From positions 1 through 21,825 of the IMG/VR virus record IMGVR_UViG_3300025400_000460: 21,825 bases of DNA; one strand, written 5' to 3'. The notes beneath the pieces were generated by a model. That model was given only the letters and a program-made list of their open reading frames with translations. It did no database searches and was not told where the DNA came from. Origin of the DNA: a virus. Shown piece by piece: positions 9,071 through 17,598 of the stretch (the first letter of the stretch is position 1; each line of letters begins with the position of its first letter). The position numbers and the translations under genes were made by a program.

Positions 9071-9373
9071 TTAAATTCCGATTGCTTGTTGAAGGGTAGC
9101 TTTAGTTGGTACATATATAACAACACCAGGTCTGAAATTTAGCAACGGATCTTTTAGTGTGTCGGGATTTCTAACCGCAAATACCCACCATAAGTTACTG
9201 TCTTGATATAAATCGTGTGCTAGCAAATCTGGACGTAAATTATATGCAGAGTCGATTTGATATATTGCATCTGTTACCGCTGCCGGTATTGTTTTGCCTG
9301 CCCATACATCAAGGTATTGGCCCCAGGTGCTAGTGCCATAATATGGACTTGATTTAGAATATGTAGCTGACAT
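9071..9373 (-). CDS. gp53: Baseplate wedge protein gp53
   Basis: A 100-aa protein recognised as gp53, the wedge component that binds gp6/gp25 and clamps neighbouring wedges. The diagnostic part is the LysM-like C-terminal half: YNLRPDLLAHDLYQDSNLWW followed by VFAVRNPDTLKDPL and a GVVIYVP strand (about residues 44-91). It is shorter than T4 gp53 (196 aa), as is usual in marine relatives, which keep mainly this domain. The ATG overlaps the stop of the upstream 331-aa gene by one base (TAATG), and the hub gene begins four bases after its stop. Confidence 0.85.
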   Translation of the reverse strand: MSATYSKSSPYYGTSTWGQYLDVWAGKTIPAAVTDAIYQIDSAYNLRPDLLAHDLYQDSNLWWVFAVRNPDTLKDPLLNFRPGVVIYVPTKATLQQAIGI

Positions 9374-10368
9374 TATAGGAATCCGCCGTTAGTACGATTG
9401 GCGCTAACAACATTCTTAGCGCCTTGTGTTGCTCCAAATACAGTATTTGGTCTGCCGCTTGCACCCGGGTTAATTAATGCCCCTGCTGCAAAGTCAGTGA
9501 GACTAAATCCTCGACTTTGTGCATAACGACTGTATACCGGTTGTAGTGTTAATGTAATAGAACTTGTTGTTGGCAAGCGTGTACTGTTTAATCTATAGTT
9601 AGTAAACTGCGGATTGTATCCTGTGTTAGTAGCACGTGGCTCTGGGATATCCATGTAGTCAACATCCGACGGCATAGTATGAGCAAAGCTAGTTACCAAG
9701 CAAGGAACGTTAGGGAAATAGTATTGTCCATAACCGTTTAAGTAAACCAACGGAGGAGGGTTGCCTGCTAACGGATCTTGTCCGTAAAACATTTTTGTAA
9801 TCGATCTAAAGAAGTAAATTGTAGCCAATAAGTATTGACCTTCGTTAACACTTTGTACAGTAAAATCTGTAGTCAATTGGATTGCTTGTACTTCGGAGTT
9901 GTCGTAGTAATATTGTGCATAGTTACTATGAGTTAATTTTTGTGGAGTATAGTTAGCCGTATGTTGTACAGTAATCTGCGGAGTATATGGAAATACTACA
10001 CCAATACGTTGTGTGCCGCCACCAGCAAAGATATTAGAAATTGCGCCAGCTACTGCATTTACAGATCCTAACCCAGCTTCTCTAACCAATGGGCTTAATA
10101 ATACGTTGCTAGGATCGTTGTAGAAATAGTTGCTACCCGGGGCTAATCCAACACGCACACGCCAGTCTAGTGCAGCGTCTGGGAATATAAAACGTGGAGC
10201 AGGTCCTACTGTTTTATTGCTATATTGGAACATATCTGCTACGTTTTGTCTATTGCTAGCTGGGCTTAAGCCAACAGAACCTAATAGGCTAGACCCAATG
10301 GCAGAGCCAATTGAGTTATTACTGCCGCCTGCTGGGCCTGGTAATGATGCATTAGGTAAAACTGGCAT
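9373..10368 (-). CDS. Tail tube/baseplate structural protein (possibly gp48- or gp54-like)
   Basis: A 331-aa protein, first gene of the minus-strand late block. Residues about 125-205 (FPYTPQITVQHTANYTPQKL, then LTHSNYAQYYYDNSEVQAIQ and ITKMFYGQDPLAG) match a conserved virion protein of marine T4-like phages that I recall as tail-tube/baseplate associated. The flanks are Gly/Ser/Asn-rich and probably flexible. Length and context suit gp48 or gp54, which cap the hub and start the tube, but I cannot tell which, if either. The ATG has a good Shine-Dalgarno (AGGA, six bases upstream), and a late octamer lies 21 bases upstream. The gp53 ATG overlaps its stop (TAATG). Confidence 0.6.
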   Translation of the reverse strand: MPVLPNASLPGPAGGSNNSIGSAIGSSLLGSVGLSPASNRQNVADMFQYSNKTVGPAPRFIFPDAALDWRVRVGLAPGSNYFYNDPSNVLLSPLVREAGLGSVNAVAGAISNIFAGGGTQRIGVVFPYTPQITVQHTANYTPQKLTHSNYAQYYYDNSEVQAIQLTTDFTVQSVNEGQYLLATIYFFRSITKMFYGQDPLAGNPPPLVYLNGYGQYYFPNVPCLVTSFAHTMPSDVDYMDIPEPRATNTGYNPQFTNYRLNSTRLPTTSSITLTLQPVYSRYAQSRGFSLTDFAAGALINPGASGRPNTVFGATQGAKNVVSANRTNGGFL

Positions 10369-10389
10369 AATATGTCCTGTGTTATACTG

Positions 10390-10397
10390 TATTTATT
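10390..10397 (-). promoter_or_regulatory. Late promoter octamer for the minus-strand structural block
   Basis: Minus-strand TAATAAATACAG, one base from the T4 octamer TATAAATA. It ends 21 bases before the ATG of the 331-aa gene, giving a leader of roughly 15 bases that includes the AGGA ribosome site. It shares the 10369-10500 intergenic region with the divergent gp55 promoter. Confidence 0.65.
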
Positions 10398-10446
10398 ACC
10401 CGCAATTATAGGCTAATATAATGTTTGGACTATTTTCATAAAAAGG

Positions 10447-10476
10447 TTGACACAGCCAAATTAAATATGTTAGTAT
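10447..10476 (+). promoter_or_regulatory. Sigma70-like promoter for gp55
   Basis: A perfect TTGACA at 10447-10452, then 18 bases, then TAGTAT at 10471-10476 (four of six matches to TATAAT). The transcript would start near 10483 and give an 18-base leader carrying AAGGA seven bases before the GTG at 10501. It faces away from the late octamer at 10390-10397, so host-type and phage late control meet here. Nothing else is seen in this intergenic region. Confidence 0.55.
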
Positions 10477-10500
10477 GTGCTAACTTTAAAGGAAACGCAG

Positions 10501-11388
10501 GTGCGCCATAACTATCTTAATAATAAAGACATTCTAAAAGAAATCCACAAAAGCAAAACAACTTACTGTTGTTTTCCAAATCTAGAAGATGCTGCATATG
10601 ACATGATCTTGCTAGATGTTAGTAAAATTAACAAAAAGAACATTTTACAAGCACGTAAAGATCGTGCAGAACGTTTGACTAAACTAGCACACGAGGCCGC
10701 TGTGGCCGCAGATGGTGTTAAACGTAAAATGGACGAGTTTGAAGTCAAGCTCAAAGAAGTCAAAGATACCGATGTAGTATTCCGTGTAATGACGTGGGAA
10801 CATATTCCAGTCGACGATGTTAAAAGTCGCAAGGCCGCAGTTAAGGCAATGGAAGAAGATGGCCTGGTGCGCTCAGAATACGACGATGATGAGCTAGACA
10901 TTGCAGGTAATACAAAATACGTTAAATGTAACTTTCCTCCGTTTTTTCATTATAAAGTCAATGAAGAAGGTGAGCCGTATGTTGTGGGCAAGAGCCATTG
11001 GCAAGGTACACTTAAAAAGGGACACTTTAGTCGCGAACACGGCAAGATGACTCCTAAGCTAGCTCATATGTTTATTAAACTATGCGAACGCTATGCTACA
11101 CGCTCTAACTGGAGAGGATATACTTACAATGACGAAATGCGATCACAGGCACTACTACAGCTATCTCAAATTGGACTTCAGTTTGATGAAGCGAAAAGTC
11201 AAAATCCGTTTGCCTATTATACTGCTGCTATCACCAATTCATTTACTCGGGTACTTAATATCGAAAAGCGTAATCAAAATTTGCGAGACGATATCCTCGA
11301 AATGAACAACTTAACTCCATCCTATACACGCCAGGGTATGAAAATTTCTACTAGTTCTGGTGGTAGCGATGGCGGCTACGATGATTGA
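10501..11388 (+). CDS. gp55: Late transcription sigma factor gp55
   Basis: A 295-aa homologue of T4 gp55, which binds RNA polymerase and reads late octamers. I chose the GTG at 10501, not the GTG 24 bases upstream, because AAGGA lies seven bases before it and the resulting start (RHNYLNNKDILKEI) aligns with the YNYVNNKELL start of T4 gp55. The sigma region-2-like core is about residues 200-270: CERYATRSNWRGYTYNDEMR, LSQIGLQFDE, NPFAYYTAAITNSFTRVLNI and EKRNQN. T4 gp55 is 185 aa. The extra length here lies between the N-terminal helix and the core (about residues 20-190) and includes a Lys/Glu-rich helix and a KSHWQGTLKKGHFSREHGKM segment. The tail is Gly/Ser/Asp-rich. It leads the recombination block and should control the NATAAATA promoters in the window. 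Confidence 0.92.
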   Translation: MRHNYLNNKDILKEIHKSKTTYCCFPNLEDAAYDMILLDVSKINKKNILQARKDRAERLTKLAHEAAVAADGVKRKMDEFEVKLKEVKDTDVVFRVMTWEHIPVDDVKSRKAAVKAMEEDGLVRSEYDDDELDIAGNTKYVKCNFPPFFHYKVNEEGEPYVVGKSHWQGTLKKGHFSREHGKMTPKLAHMFIKLCERYATRSNWRGYTYNDEMRSQALLQLSQIGLQFDEAKSQNPFAYYTAAITNSFTRVLNIEKRNQNLRDDILEMNNLTPSYTRQGMKISTSSGGSDGGYDD

Positions 11389-11400
11389 ACGAATTAGTAT

Positions 11401-11429
11401 TTGATCTTTTCCTTTTAATAGTGTATAGT
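11401..11429 (+). promoter_or_regulatory. Sigma70-like promoter for gp47, giving a leaderless message
   Basis: TTGATC at 11401-11406, 17 bases, then TATAGT at 11424-11429 (five of six matches). The -10 box ends only seven bases before the gp47 ATG, so transcription would begin at or one base before the start codon. No Shine-Dalgarno sequence is present. It lies in the 48-base gap after gp55. Confidence 0.6.
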
Positions 11430-11436
11430 CGTAGCT

Positions 11437-12453
11437 ATGACTAATCTATTTAAAAAGGCCGCGGTCTTTACCGATATACACTTTGGACTAAAATCAAACA
11501 GTCAACTACACAACGATGACTGTTTGAACTTTGTTAAATGGGCTACCCAGAAAGCCAAAGAAGAAGGATGCGAGACTTGCATCTTTACTGGCGACTGGCA
11601 CAATAATCGTGCTAGTATTAATATTCTCACACTTCAATACAGTCTACAAGCACTGGAGCATTTAAATGCCAACTTTGAAAACACTTACTTCATTCCGGGC
11701 AACCATGATTTGTATTATCGCGATAAACGTGATGTACAATCTGTGGAGTGGGCCAAACACCTCAGTAACATTCACATTTGTAACGATTGGACTACTATGG
11801 GCGATGTTACTATTGCTCCTTGGCTCGTGGGCGATGACCATAAGAAGCTTAAAAAGCTAAAAGGCAAATATATGTTCGGGCACTTCGAGTTGCCTGGATA
11901 TATGATGAACGCTATGGTTGCTATGCCCGATCACGGCGAGATGTCTGCAGATTCGTTACTAGGCTTTGAACATGTTTACTCAGGGCACTTCCATAAACGA
12001 CAAACTAAAGGCAATGTTACTTACTTAGGCAATTGCTTCCCGCATAACTACGCAGATGCAGGCGATGACGATCGTGGTCTAATGATTTTAGAATGGGACA
12101 AGCCGCCTGTATATCACGCATGGCCGGATCAACCGTTATATCGTGTGTTTAACTTGTCGGACGTACTTAAACATACCGAAGTTATGCTTAAACCTAACAT
12201 GCATGTACGTGTCAATTTAGACATTGATATTAGCTACGAAGAAGCTACGTTTATCAAAGAAACATTCATTGATACTTACAAACTTAGAGAGATTACAATT
12301 ATCCCAGCTAAGGTTACAGACTTAACCGATTACGAAATACAAGGCAACATTGAATTTGAAAGCGTCGATCAAATTGTATTCGGGCAGTTAAGCACAATTG
12401 ACAGCGAACAATTTAACAAAAATCTATTGTTAGACATTTACAGAAATCTATAG
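11437..12453 (+). CDS. gp47: Recombination endonuclease subunit gp47 (Mre11/SbcD-like)
   Basis: A 338-aa metallophosphoesterase matching T4 gp47 (339 aa). With gp46 it forms the Mre11-Rad50-type complex that resects DNA ends for recombination-dependent replication and degrades host DNA. The metal-binding motifs appear in order: DIH at residues 13-15, GDWHNN at 52-57, GNHD at 88-91, GHF at 148-150 and GHFH at 173-176. The C-terminal third (about residues 210-338) is the capping and gp46-binding region. A promoter with its -10 box next to the ATG drives it. Its TAG shares a base with the GTG of the first radical SAM gene (TAGTG), so the two are translationally coupled. Confidence 0.93.
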   Translation: MTNLFKKAAVFTDIHFGLKSNSQLHNDDCLNFVKWATQKAKEEGCETCIFTGDWHNNRASINILTLQYSLQALEHLNANFENTYFIPGNHDLYYRDKRDVQSVEWAKHLSNIHICNDWTTMGDVTIAPWLVGDDHKKLKKLKGKYMFGHFELPGYMMNAMVAMPDHGEMSADSLLGFEHVYSGHFHKRQTKGNVTYLGNCFPHNYADAGDDDRGLMILEWDKPPVYHAWPDQPLYRVFNLSDVLKHTEVMLKPNMHVRVNLDIDISYEEATFIKETFIDTYKLREITIIPAKVTDLTDYEIQGNIEFESVDQIVFGQLSTIDSEQFNKNLLLDIYRNL

Positions 12454-13445
12454 TGTATAAACTTGAGGACATACGCAGATTAGAAATTGAGCCCACAAAC
12501 ACTTGCCAGGCTCGCTGTCCTCAATGTCTACGCACTCCCACAGATGGTAGCGTAAACAAGACATTAAACAACGAACTAACTTTAGATTTACTTAAAGAAC
12601 GTATTCCTGCTAGCTTTTGGGCTAACTTAACCAGCATTAACTTTAATGGCAGCACCGGCGACTGCATGGCGCATAAAAGTATTCGTAACCTTGTAGAATA
12701 CATGAAGCTACACAGCACAGCGCCTATTGTAATGCACACCAATGGTGGACTAGGATCAACTAGCACATGGACTGATTTAGCTATGTTGCTAGGGCCAGAA
12801 GATAAAGTTATATTTGGCATAGATGGCTTAGCTGATACTAGCCCACTATACAGAATTGGCGTCGACTTTGACCTAGCCGTTAAGAATGCACAAACATTTA
12901 TACTTGCTGGCGGTTATGCAGAATGGCAATATATTGTTTTTAAACATAATCAACATCAAGTTGAAGAGGCTAGACAATTAAGCCGGGATCTAGGATTTGC
13001 ACACTTTTGGTTGCGTAGCTCGGGCCGTTTTACCAATAGCGGATACCAAGACGTTTATGCCAACGGTGTAGTTACTCATCGCTTAGAGCCCGCAGATATT
13101 AAACTTAATTTTGTCGAAGCAGAACTAGAATATAAAAAGAATATTAGTACTACTGCTATTGACTGTGAAGCAATCAATACTAAATGGATATCTATCTATG
13201 CTGACGGAACTGTGTGGCCCTGTTGCCATTTAATGGGATGGCATCGTGCCCACGACTTTAGCATTTCCAATTTAGTTAATAAAAAATTAAATGATGTCAT
13301 TGGCGACTATAAAAAAATTAATTTACACTACAACGACCTCAAAGATATCATCAACAGCGATGTTTTTCAAGTTAAGTATCCTGAAAACTTTGCTAGTAAT
13401 CAACCCAACCCTATTTGCGTAAGCAACTGTAGACGCTGTGAATAA
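12453..13445 (+). CDS. Radical SAM protein with C-terminal SPASM-like cluster (A1)
   Basis: A 330-aa radical SAM protein. The 4Fe-4S/S-adenosylmethionine motif CxxxCxxC is Cys18, Cys22 and Cys25 (TCQARCPQC), at the start of a partial TIM barrel. NGSTGD near residues 65-70 takes the place of the usual GGEP SAM-binding strand. The C-terminal region has cysteines suited to auxiliary clusters: Cys238, Cys257-Cys258 after a DGTVWP turn, and Cys322, Cys326 and Cys329 at the very end. SPASM proteins of this type usually modify peptides or proteins, but no precursor peptide is visible here. The GTG start overlaps the gp47 stop by one base, and the next radical SAM gene overlaps its end by eight bases. 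It has the same layout as the 326-aa protein at 16618-17598, suggesting duplication. The fold is well supported; the substrate is unknown. Confidence 0.85.
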   Translation: MYKLEDIRRLEIEPTNTCQARCPQCLRTPTDGSVNKTLNNELTLDLLKERIPASFWANLTSINFNGSTGDCMAHKSIRNLVEYMKLHSTAPIVMHTNGGLGSTSTWTDLAMLLGPEDKVIFGIDGLADTSPLYRIGVDFDLAVKNAQTFILAGGYAEWQYIVFKHNQHQVEEARQLSRDLGFAHFWLRSSGRFTNSGYQDVYANGVVTHRLEPADIKLNFVEAELEYKKNISTTAIDCEAINTKWISIYADGTVWPCCHLMGWHRAHDFSISNLVNKKLNDVIGDYKKINLHYNDLKDIINSDVFQVKYPENFASNQPNPICVSNCRRCE

Positions 13446-14874
13446 AGAACAATTACGTGCCAATTTAGAACTAGACTACAAGTTAGTAGCTTTTGTTGAC
13501 TTTGCTGACGTTAGCCACACACCAACAGCAGCCTATAAGCTACTAGAAAGTGTACGCAAAGATGTATTTGCTGACTATGAGCGTATTGTGTTTTATGGTA
13601 ACTACCCGGACATAGAATTAGTTAACCACGTTGCTCGTGCTAGAGAATTACTAGACATTGGCGAGTATTTTTGTATTTGGCAAAACGAGATAACAGATGC
13701 AGGTGTACCGGGAACAGGATATCGCGTTAGCCAAGATACTTTTTGTCCGTTACTATGGAGCCATTTAGAAGTTAGACACACAGGCAACGTACACCCTTGT
13801 TGTGTTAGCGCAGACTATTTAGGCAATGCTAACGAAAGCACCCTAACAGAAATATTCCACAGCGACGCTATCAATCAAGTAAGAACCCAACTACTCAACG
13901 GAGTACGTGCCAAAGGCTGTGAGCATTGTTGGCGCATAGAAGATCAGGGGCTAACCAGTAATCGTCAATGGCACGTAAGTAAAAATGCCGAAGAGTTTTA
14001 TGCCACATGGTACGATAGCCTAGCCATACGTAGCTTAGACTTAAAGCCTGGTAATGTATGTAACTTTAAATGTCGTACCTGTAATCCCACTAGCAGTAGT
14101 TTAGTAGCTGACGAGTATAGACAAATACAAATTAAGTCCGGTGTTATTGCCCCTGTTGTTGGCAATCGTTGGGATGGATATAATGAATATACTTGGGCAG
14201 AGTTAGATAAACTATTGCCCACAATAGAAAACTTAGACTTTTACGGCGGCGAACCATTTTTACTCAAAGAGTTAAAAACGTTTTTGCGTAGTGCTGTTGA
14301 GAATGATCATGCCAAACACATAAGGATACACGTTAATACAAACGGTAGTATATATCCCGAAGATTTAATTGATACGTTGTTACAGTTTAAAGAAATTGAT
14401 ATTGCCGTAAGCATTGATAACATTGGTGCACGGTTTGAATTAGAGCGCGGCGGTAGTTGGACTGAAGTCGAACGCAATATACTCAAATTTAAAGAGTTAT
14501 CTAGTAATATCAATTTGTGTGTTATGCCCACAGTTAATATACAAAATGTCTACTACCTAGATGAGTTAATTGCCTGGGCCAACCAAATTGGTGTTCGTTA
14601 TGTATTAAACTTCCTAGATGAACCAAAGTATTTTAATATTGATCGTATGACTCCAGCAGCAAAGCAGTTAGTTGCCAACAAGTATGCCAACTCTCCAGTT
14701 AAGGAGTTACGCAACATAGCCGAACAAGTAGCTAACTCTGAAGGTAGCGATGGGTCAGAGTTCGTAAGACGTGTACGTAGGTTTGATTCTATTAGGGATC
14801 AAGACTTCGGTACAACCCATAAGGAAATTGCCCAAGCGATGGGATTTAATTTGATTTCTCAACAACAAGTATAG
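13438..14874 (+). CDS. Radical SAM protein with N-terminal twitch/SPASM-like cluster (B1)
   Basis: A 478-aa protein with the reverse domain order of its upstream partner. Residues 1-95 form an alpha/beta-looking region I do not recognise. A cysteine cluster follows: Cys103, Cys121-Cys122 after a TGNVHP turn, and Cys161 and Cys164. The radical SAM motif is Cys208, Cys212 and Cys215 (VCNFKCRTC), followed by YGGEPF near residues 269-274 and a NTNGS strand near 300-304. The C-terminal 60 residues are charged and helical. Such proteins are annotated as twitch-domain radical SAM enzymes; their reactions are mostly unknown. The GTG start lies inside the last eight bases of the preceding gene, so expression is probably coupled. 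Its 3' end contains the gp46 promoter. It pairs with the 421-aa protein at 17580-18845, which has the same order but lacks most of the N-terminal region. Confidence 0.85.
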   Translation: MNKEQLRANLELDYKLVAFVDFADVSHTPTAAYKLLESVRKDVFADYERIVFYGNYPDIELVNHVARARELLDIGEYFCIWQNEITDAGVPGTGYRVSQDTFCPLLWSHLEVRHTGNVHPCCVSADYLGNANESTLTEIFHSDAINQVRTQLLNGVRAKGCEHCWRIEDQGLTSNRQWHVSKNAEEFYATWYDSLAIRSLDLKPGNVCNFKCRTCNPTSSSLVADEYRQIQIKSGVIAPVVGNRWDGYNEYTWAELDKLLPTIENLDFYGGEPFLLKELKTFLRSAVENDHAKHIRIHVNTNGSIYPEDLIDTLLQFKEIDIAVSIDNIGARFELERGGSWTEVERNILKFKELSSNINLCVMPTVNIQNVYYLDELIAWANQIGVRYVLNFLDEPKYFNIDRMTPAAKQLVANKYANSPVKELRNIAEQVANSEGSDGSEFVRRVRRFDSIRDQDFGTTHKEIAQAMGFNLISQQQV

Positions 14875-14880
14875 TATAAT
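14851..14880 (+). promoter_or_regulatory. Sigma70-like promoter for gp46, giving a nearly leaderless message
   Basis: TTGATT at 14851-14856, 18 bases, then a perfect TATAAT at 14875-14880. The -35 lies inside the last codons of the upstream radical SAM gene, whose stop is at 14874. The -10 box ends eight bases before the gp46 ATG, so the message would begin about two bases before it. No Shine-Dalgarno is visible. Confidence 0.6.
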
Positions 14881-14888
14881 AGCCAAAT

Positions 14889-16658
14889 ATGTTTAAAATA
14901 AAAGATCTAACCGTTAAGAATTTTATGAGTGTGGGTAATACTACACAAGCAGTCAACTTTGATCGCCAGGACTTAACATTAGTCTTAGGTGAAAACTTAG
15001 ACTTAGGCGGAGACGACTCCGGTGCACGTAACGGTACAGGTAAAACTACAATTATTAATGCACTAAGCTATGCCCTGTACGGTAACGCACTCACTAACAT
15101 CAAGAAAGATAACTTAATCAATAAGACTAACCAAAAGAACATGATGGTTTGTATTGATTTTGAAAAAGACGGACAAAGTTATCGCATCGAGCGTGGGCGT
15201 AAGCCAAACGTAATGAAATTCTTTGTTGGCGATGCTGAACAAGAAATTACCGATGATGCACAAGGTGATAGCCGCGAAACACAAGCAGAAATAGAACGTA
15301 TGCTTGGTATGAGCCACGATATGTTTAAGCATATCGTGGCACTGAACACCTACACAGAACCGTTCCTTGCACTCAAAGCAAACGATCAGCGTACTATCAT
15401 TGAACAGTTGCTTGGTATTACATTGCTTAGTGAAAAGGCCGATAAGTTAAAAGAGCTTAATAAAGAAACCAAAGACGCTATTACAGCCGAAGAGTTTCGC
15501 ATCAAGGCTGTTACTGATGCTAACAAACGAATTGAAGAACAAATTGAAGCATTGAAACGCAGACAAACATTGTGGATAAACAAACATGCAGAAGAGACGC
15601 AAAAGCTACAGGTCGGAATTGAAGAGCTACAGAAAATCGACATCAAGGCCGAGATTCAGGCACACCAAGCGTTCAAGGTTTGGGATCAAACTCGAAAGGA
15701 TCTCAATGAACTATCATCGGCGATTAGCCGTACCAAATTGGACATTAATCGCGAAGAAAAGACTATTAGCAAGATATCAGCAGAAATCGTTTCGTTGGAA
15801 AATCATACGTGTCATACCTGTGGACAGGACTTTCACGACGAAAAGCACCAATCTGTATTGGGATCAAAGCAGAGAGAACTATCGGCAGCTATACAGCTTA
15901 AGGAAGAACATGCTACCCTCCTGGCTGAACTACAGTCAACTCACGATGGGCTGGGCAAACTAGGACCCAAGCCCGAAACGTTCTACGATAAAGAATCAGA
16001 TGCTATTCATCATCAAGCTAGTGTAGACAACTTAATTAAACAGTTAGAAACTAAGCTCATTGAGCAAGACCCTTACGCAGAACAAATTGTAGAAATGACC
16101 GAGCAAGGCTTAGAAGAAGTCAGTTACGATACTATTAACGAGCTTACTAATATTAAAGATCACCAAGAGTTCTTGCTTAAACTATTAACAAACAAAGATT
16201 CATTTATTCGTAAACGTATTATTGATCAGAATTTAAGTTATTTAAACGCCCGCTTGGGACAATACCTAGATCGTATTGGATTACCACACACAGTTAAGTT
16301 TAACAATGACTTATCTGTATCCATTACTGAGCTAGGTAGAGATTTAGACTTTGACAACTTGTCTAGGGGTGAACGTAACAGACTTATTTTAAGTTTGTCG
16401 TGGAGCTTCCGTGATGTTTGGGAAAGTCTATATCAACCCATTAACTTGTTATTCATTGATGAGTTAGTAGACAGCGGTATGGATAGTTCTGGAGTTGAAA
16501 ATTCCTTGGCTATCCTGAAAAAGATGAGTCGTGAAAGTAATAAGAGCATTTGGTTAGTTTCACACAAAGATGAATTAGCAGGTCGTGTAAACAATACACT
16601 CCACGTAGTTAAAGAAAATGGGTTCACAAGTTATAACACCGATATCGACATCGTTTAA
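14889..16658 (+). CDS. gp46: Recombination endonuclease subunit gp46 (Rad50/SbcC-like)
   Basis: A 589-aa SMC-like ATPase matching T4 gp46 (560 aa), the partner of gp47. The Walker A motif is GARNGTGKTT at residues 45-54, just after an Asp/Gly-rich loop. Coiled coil runs over about residues 180-300 and 320-440. At the apex is a zinc-hook CxxC, Cys308 and Cys311 (HTCHTCGQD), where two molecules would join. The ABC signature LSRGE is at residues 491-495 and Walker B LLFIDE at 520-525, followed by VSH near 557-559. It is preceded by 14 bases holding the end of its promoter and no visible ribosome site. Its final 41 bases overlap the start of the third radical SAM gene. Confidence 0.94.
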   Translation: MFKIKDLTVKNFMSVGNTTQAVNFDRQDLTLVLGENLDLGGDDSGARNGTGKTTIINALSYALYGNALTNIKKDNLINKTNQKNMMVCIDFEKDGQSYRIERGRKPNVMKFFVGDAEQEITDDAQGDSRETQAEIERMLGMSHDMFKHIVALNTYTEPFLALKANDQRTIIEQLLGITLLSEKADKLKELNKETKDAITAEEFRIKAVTDANKRIEEQIEALKRRQTLWINKHAEETQKLQVGIEELQKIDIKAEIQAHQAFKVWDQTRKDLNELSSAISRTKLDINREEKTISKISAEIVSLENHTCHTCGQDFHDEKHQSVLGSKQRELSAAIQLKEEHATLLAELQSTHDGLGKLGPKPETFYDKESDAIHHQASVDNLIKQLETKLIEQDPYAEQIVEMTEQGLEEVSYDTINELTNIKDHQEFLLKLLTNKDSFIRKRIIDQNLSYLNARLGQYLDRIGLPHTVKFNNDLSVSITELGRDLDFDNLSRGERNRLILSLSWSFRDVWESLYQPINLLFIDELVDSGMDSSGVENSLAILKKMSRESNKSIWLVSHKDELAGRVNNTLHVVKENGFTSYNTDIDIV

Positions 16659-17598
16659 CTTAGACATAGTTCAAGTTGAATTAAGCTCAAAGTGTACACT
16701 AAAATGTCCACGTTGCCCTCGCACGGAGTTAAAGCTACCTTACTTGAATCAAGAGATTACATTAAAAGAGTTTGTTAAGATCTTTACTCCTGCGGTACTA
16801 AGTCAAATTAAGTATTTGCTGTTCTGTGGGCACACAGGCGATCCTATATATGCAAAAGACTTCTTAGAAATTGTTGATTATGTTAAAACAAATTCAACAA
16901 CACGCTTAGAAATTGTTACCAATGGTAGTTATAAAGATGCCGAGTGGTGGAACTTATTAGGTTGCATGCTAGATGAAGATGACGGAGTAGTGTTTAGCAT
17001 AGATGGCTGGGACGATAAGTCTAACAACCGGTACAGAGTTAACAGCGATTGGGATAGTATACAGTTGGGAATTAAAACATTAGGCGAAGCTAGTCCTTGT
17101 TATATTAACTGGAGTACTATATACTTTAACTTTAATCAAGATAAGATTGAAACTATTGCAAAGTTAGCAGAACGAGCCGGATGCGATACATTCCAGCTTG
17201 TTAAGAGTGCTAAGTTTGATGGACGTTATCTAGTCAGAGGCATAGATCCACTAAAGCCTACAGAAGATTTTGTATCAGAAGATAATAACTACCGGCGTGA
17301 AAAGCAAGTATTTGGCAGGGACGATCCATTTACAATAGAACAGACTAAAACAGCACACCCTTACGCTAAATGCATGAACGGTGCTAAAGAATTAAACATA
17401 ACTGTAGAAGGTTATGTATATCCATGTGGTTGGTTTAACACGGGCTATCAAGAGAATGCGTTTGCTGAGAAATATAAAAATAAAATTAACGCAAAGACAC
17501 GCAGTCTTAAAGATATATTAGAAGATCCTGTATGGGATGAACTAACCAAAGAATTTAACTTAGAGATTTGTAATATAAAATGCCGCAACTGCAAGTAA
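16618..17598 (+). CDS. Radical SAM protein with C-terminal SPASM-like cluster (A2)
   Basis: A 326-aa radical SAM protein with the same plan as A1 at 12453-13445. The motif is Cys26, Cys30 and Cys33 (KCTLKCPRCPR). FCGHTGDP near residues 69-76 replaces GGEP, as NGSTGD does in A1, and a TNGS strand lies near 101-104. C-terminal cysteines are Cys252, Cys270 (after EGYVYP) and Cys318, Cys322 and Cys325 at the extreme end. A1 has an adjacent cysteine pair where A2 has one. The ATG at 16618 lies 41 bases inside gp46, so translation is probably coupled. No good Shine-Dalgarno is seen, and no later start would keep the cysteine motif with a usual leader. The next gene overlaps its end by 19 bases. Substrate unknown. 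Confidence 0.85.
   Translation: MGSQVITPISTSFNLDIVQVELSSKCTLKCPRCPRTELKLPYLNQEITLKEFVKIFTPAVLSQIKYLLFCGHTGDPIYAKDFLEIVDYVKTNSTTRLEIVTNGSYKDAEWWNLLGCMLDEDDGVVFSIDGWDDKSNNRYRVNSDWDSIQLGIKTLGEASPCYINWSTIYFNFNQDKIETIAKLAERAGCDTFQLVKSAKFDGRYLVRGIDPLKPTEDFVSEDNNYRREKQVFGRDDPFTIEQTKTAHPYAKCMNGAKELNITVEGYVYPCGWFNTGYQENAFAEKYKNKINAKTRSLKDILEDPVWDELTKEFNLEICNIKCRNCK

Noticed and set aside
10417-10422. TATAAT box in the gp55 upstream region
   Set aside because: No -35 element at suitable spacing; the TTGACA promoter at 10447 is better placed.
10477-10500. Longer gp55 start at the GTG at 10477
   Set aside because: It overlaps the -10 box and lies upstream of the expected transcript start; AAGGA is correctly spaced for the GTG at 10501.
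15586-15963. Plus-strand 125-codon frame rich in Arg and Lys
   Set aside because: It lies inside gp46 in another frame over the coiled-coil region, where the amino acid bias of the real gene explains it.
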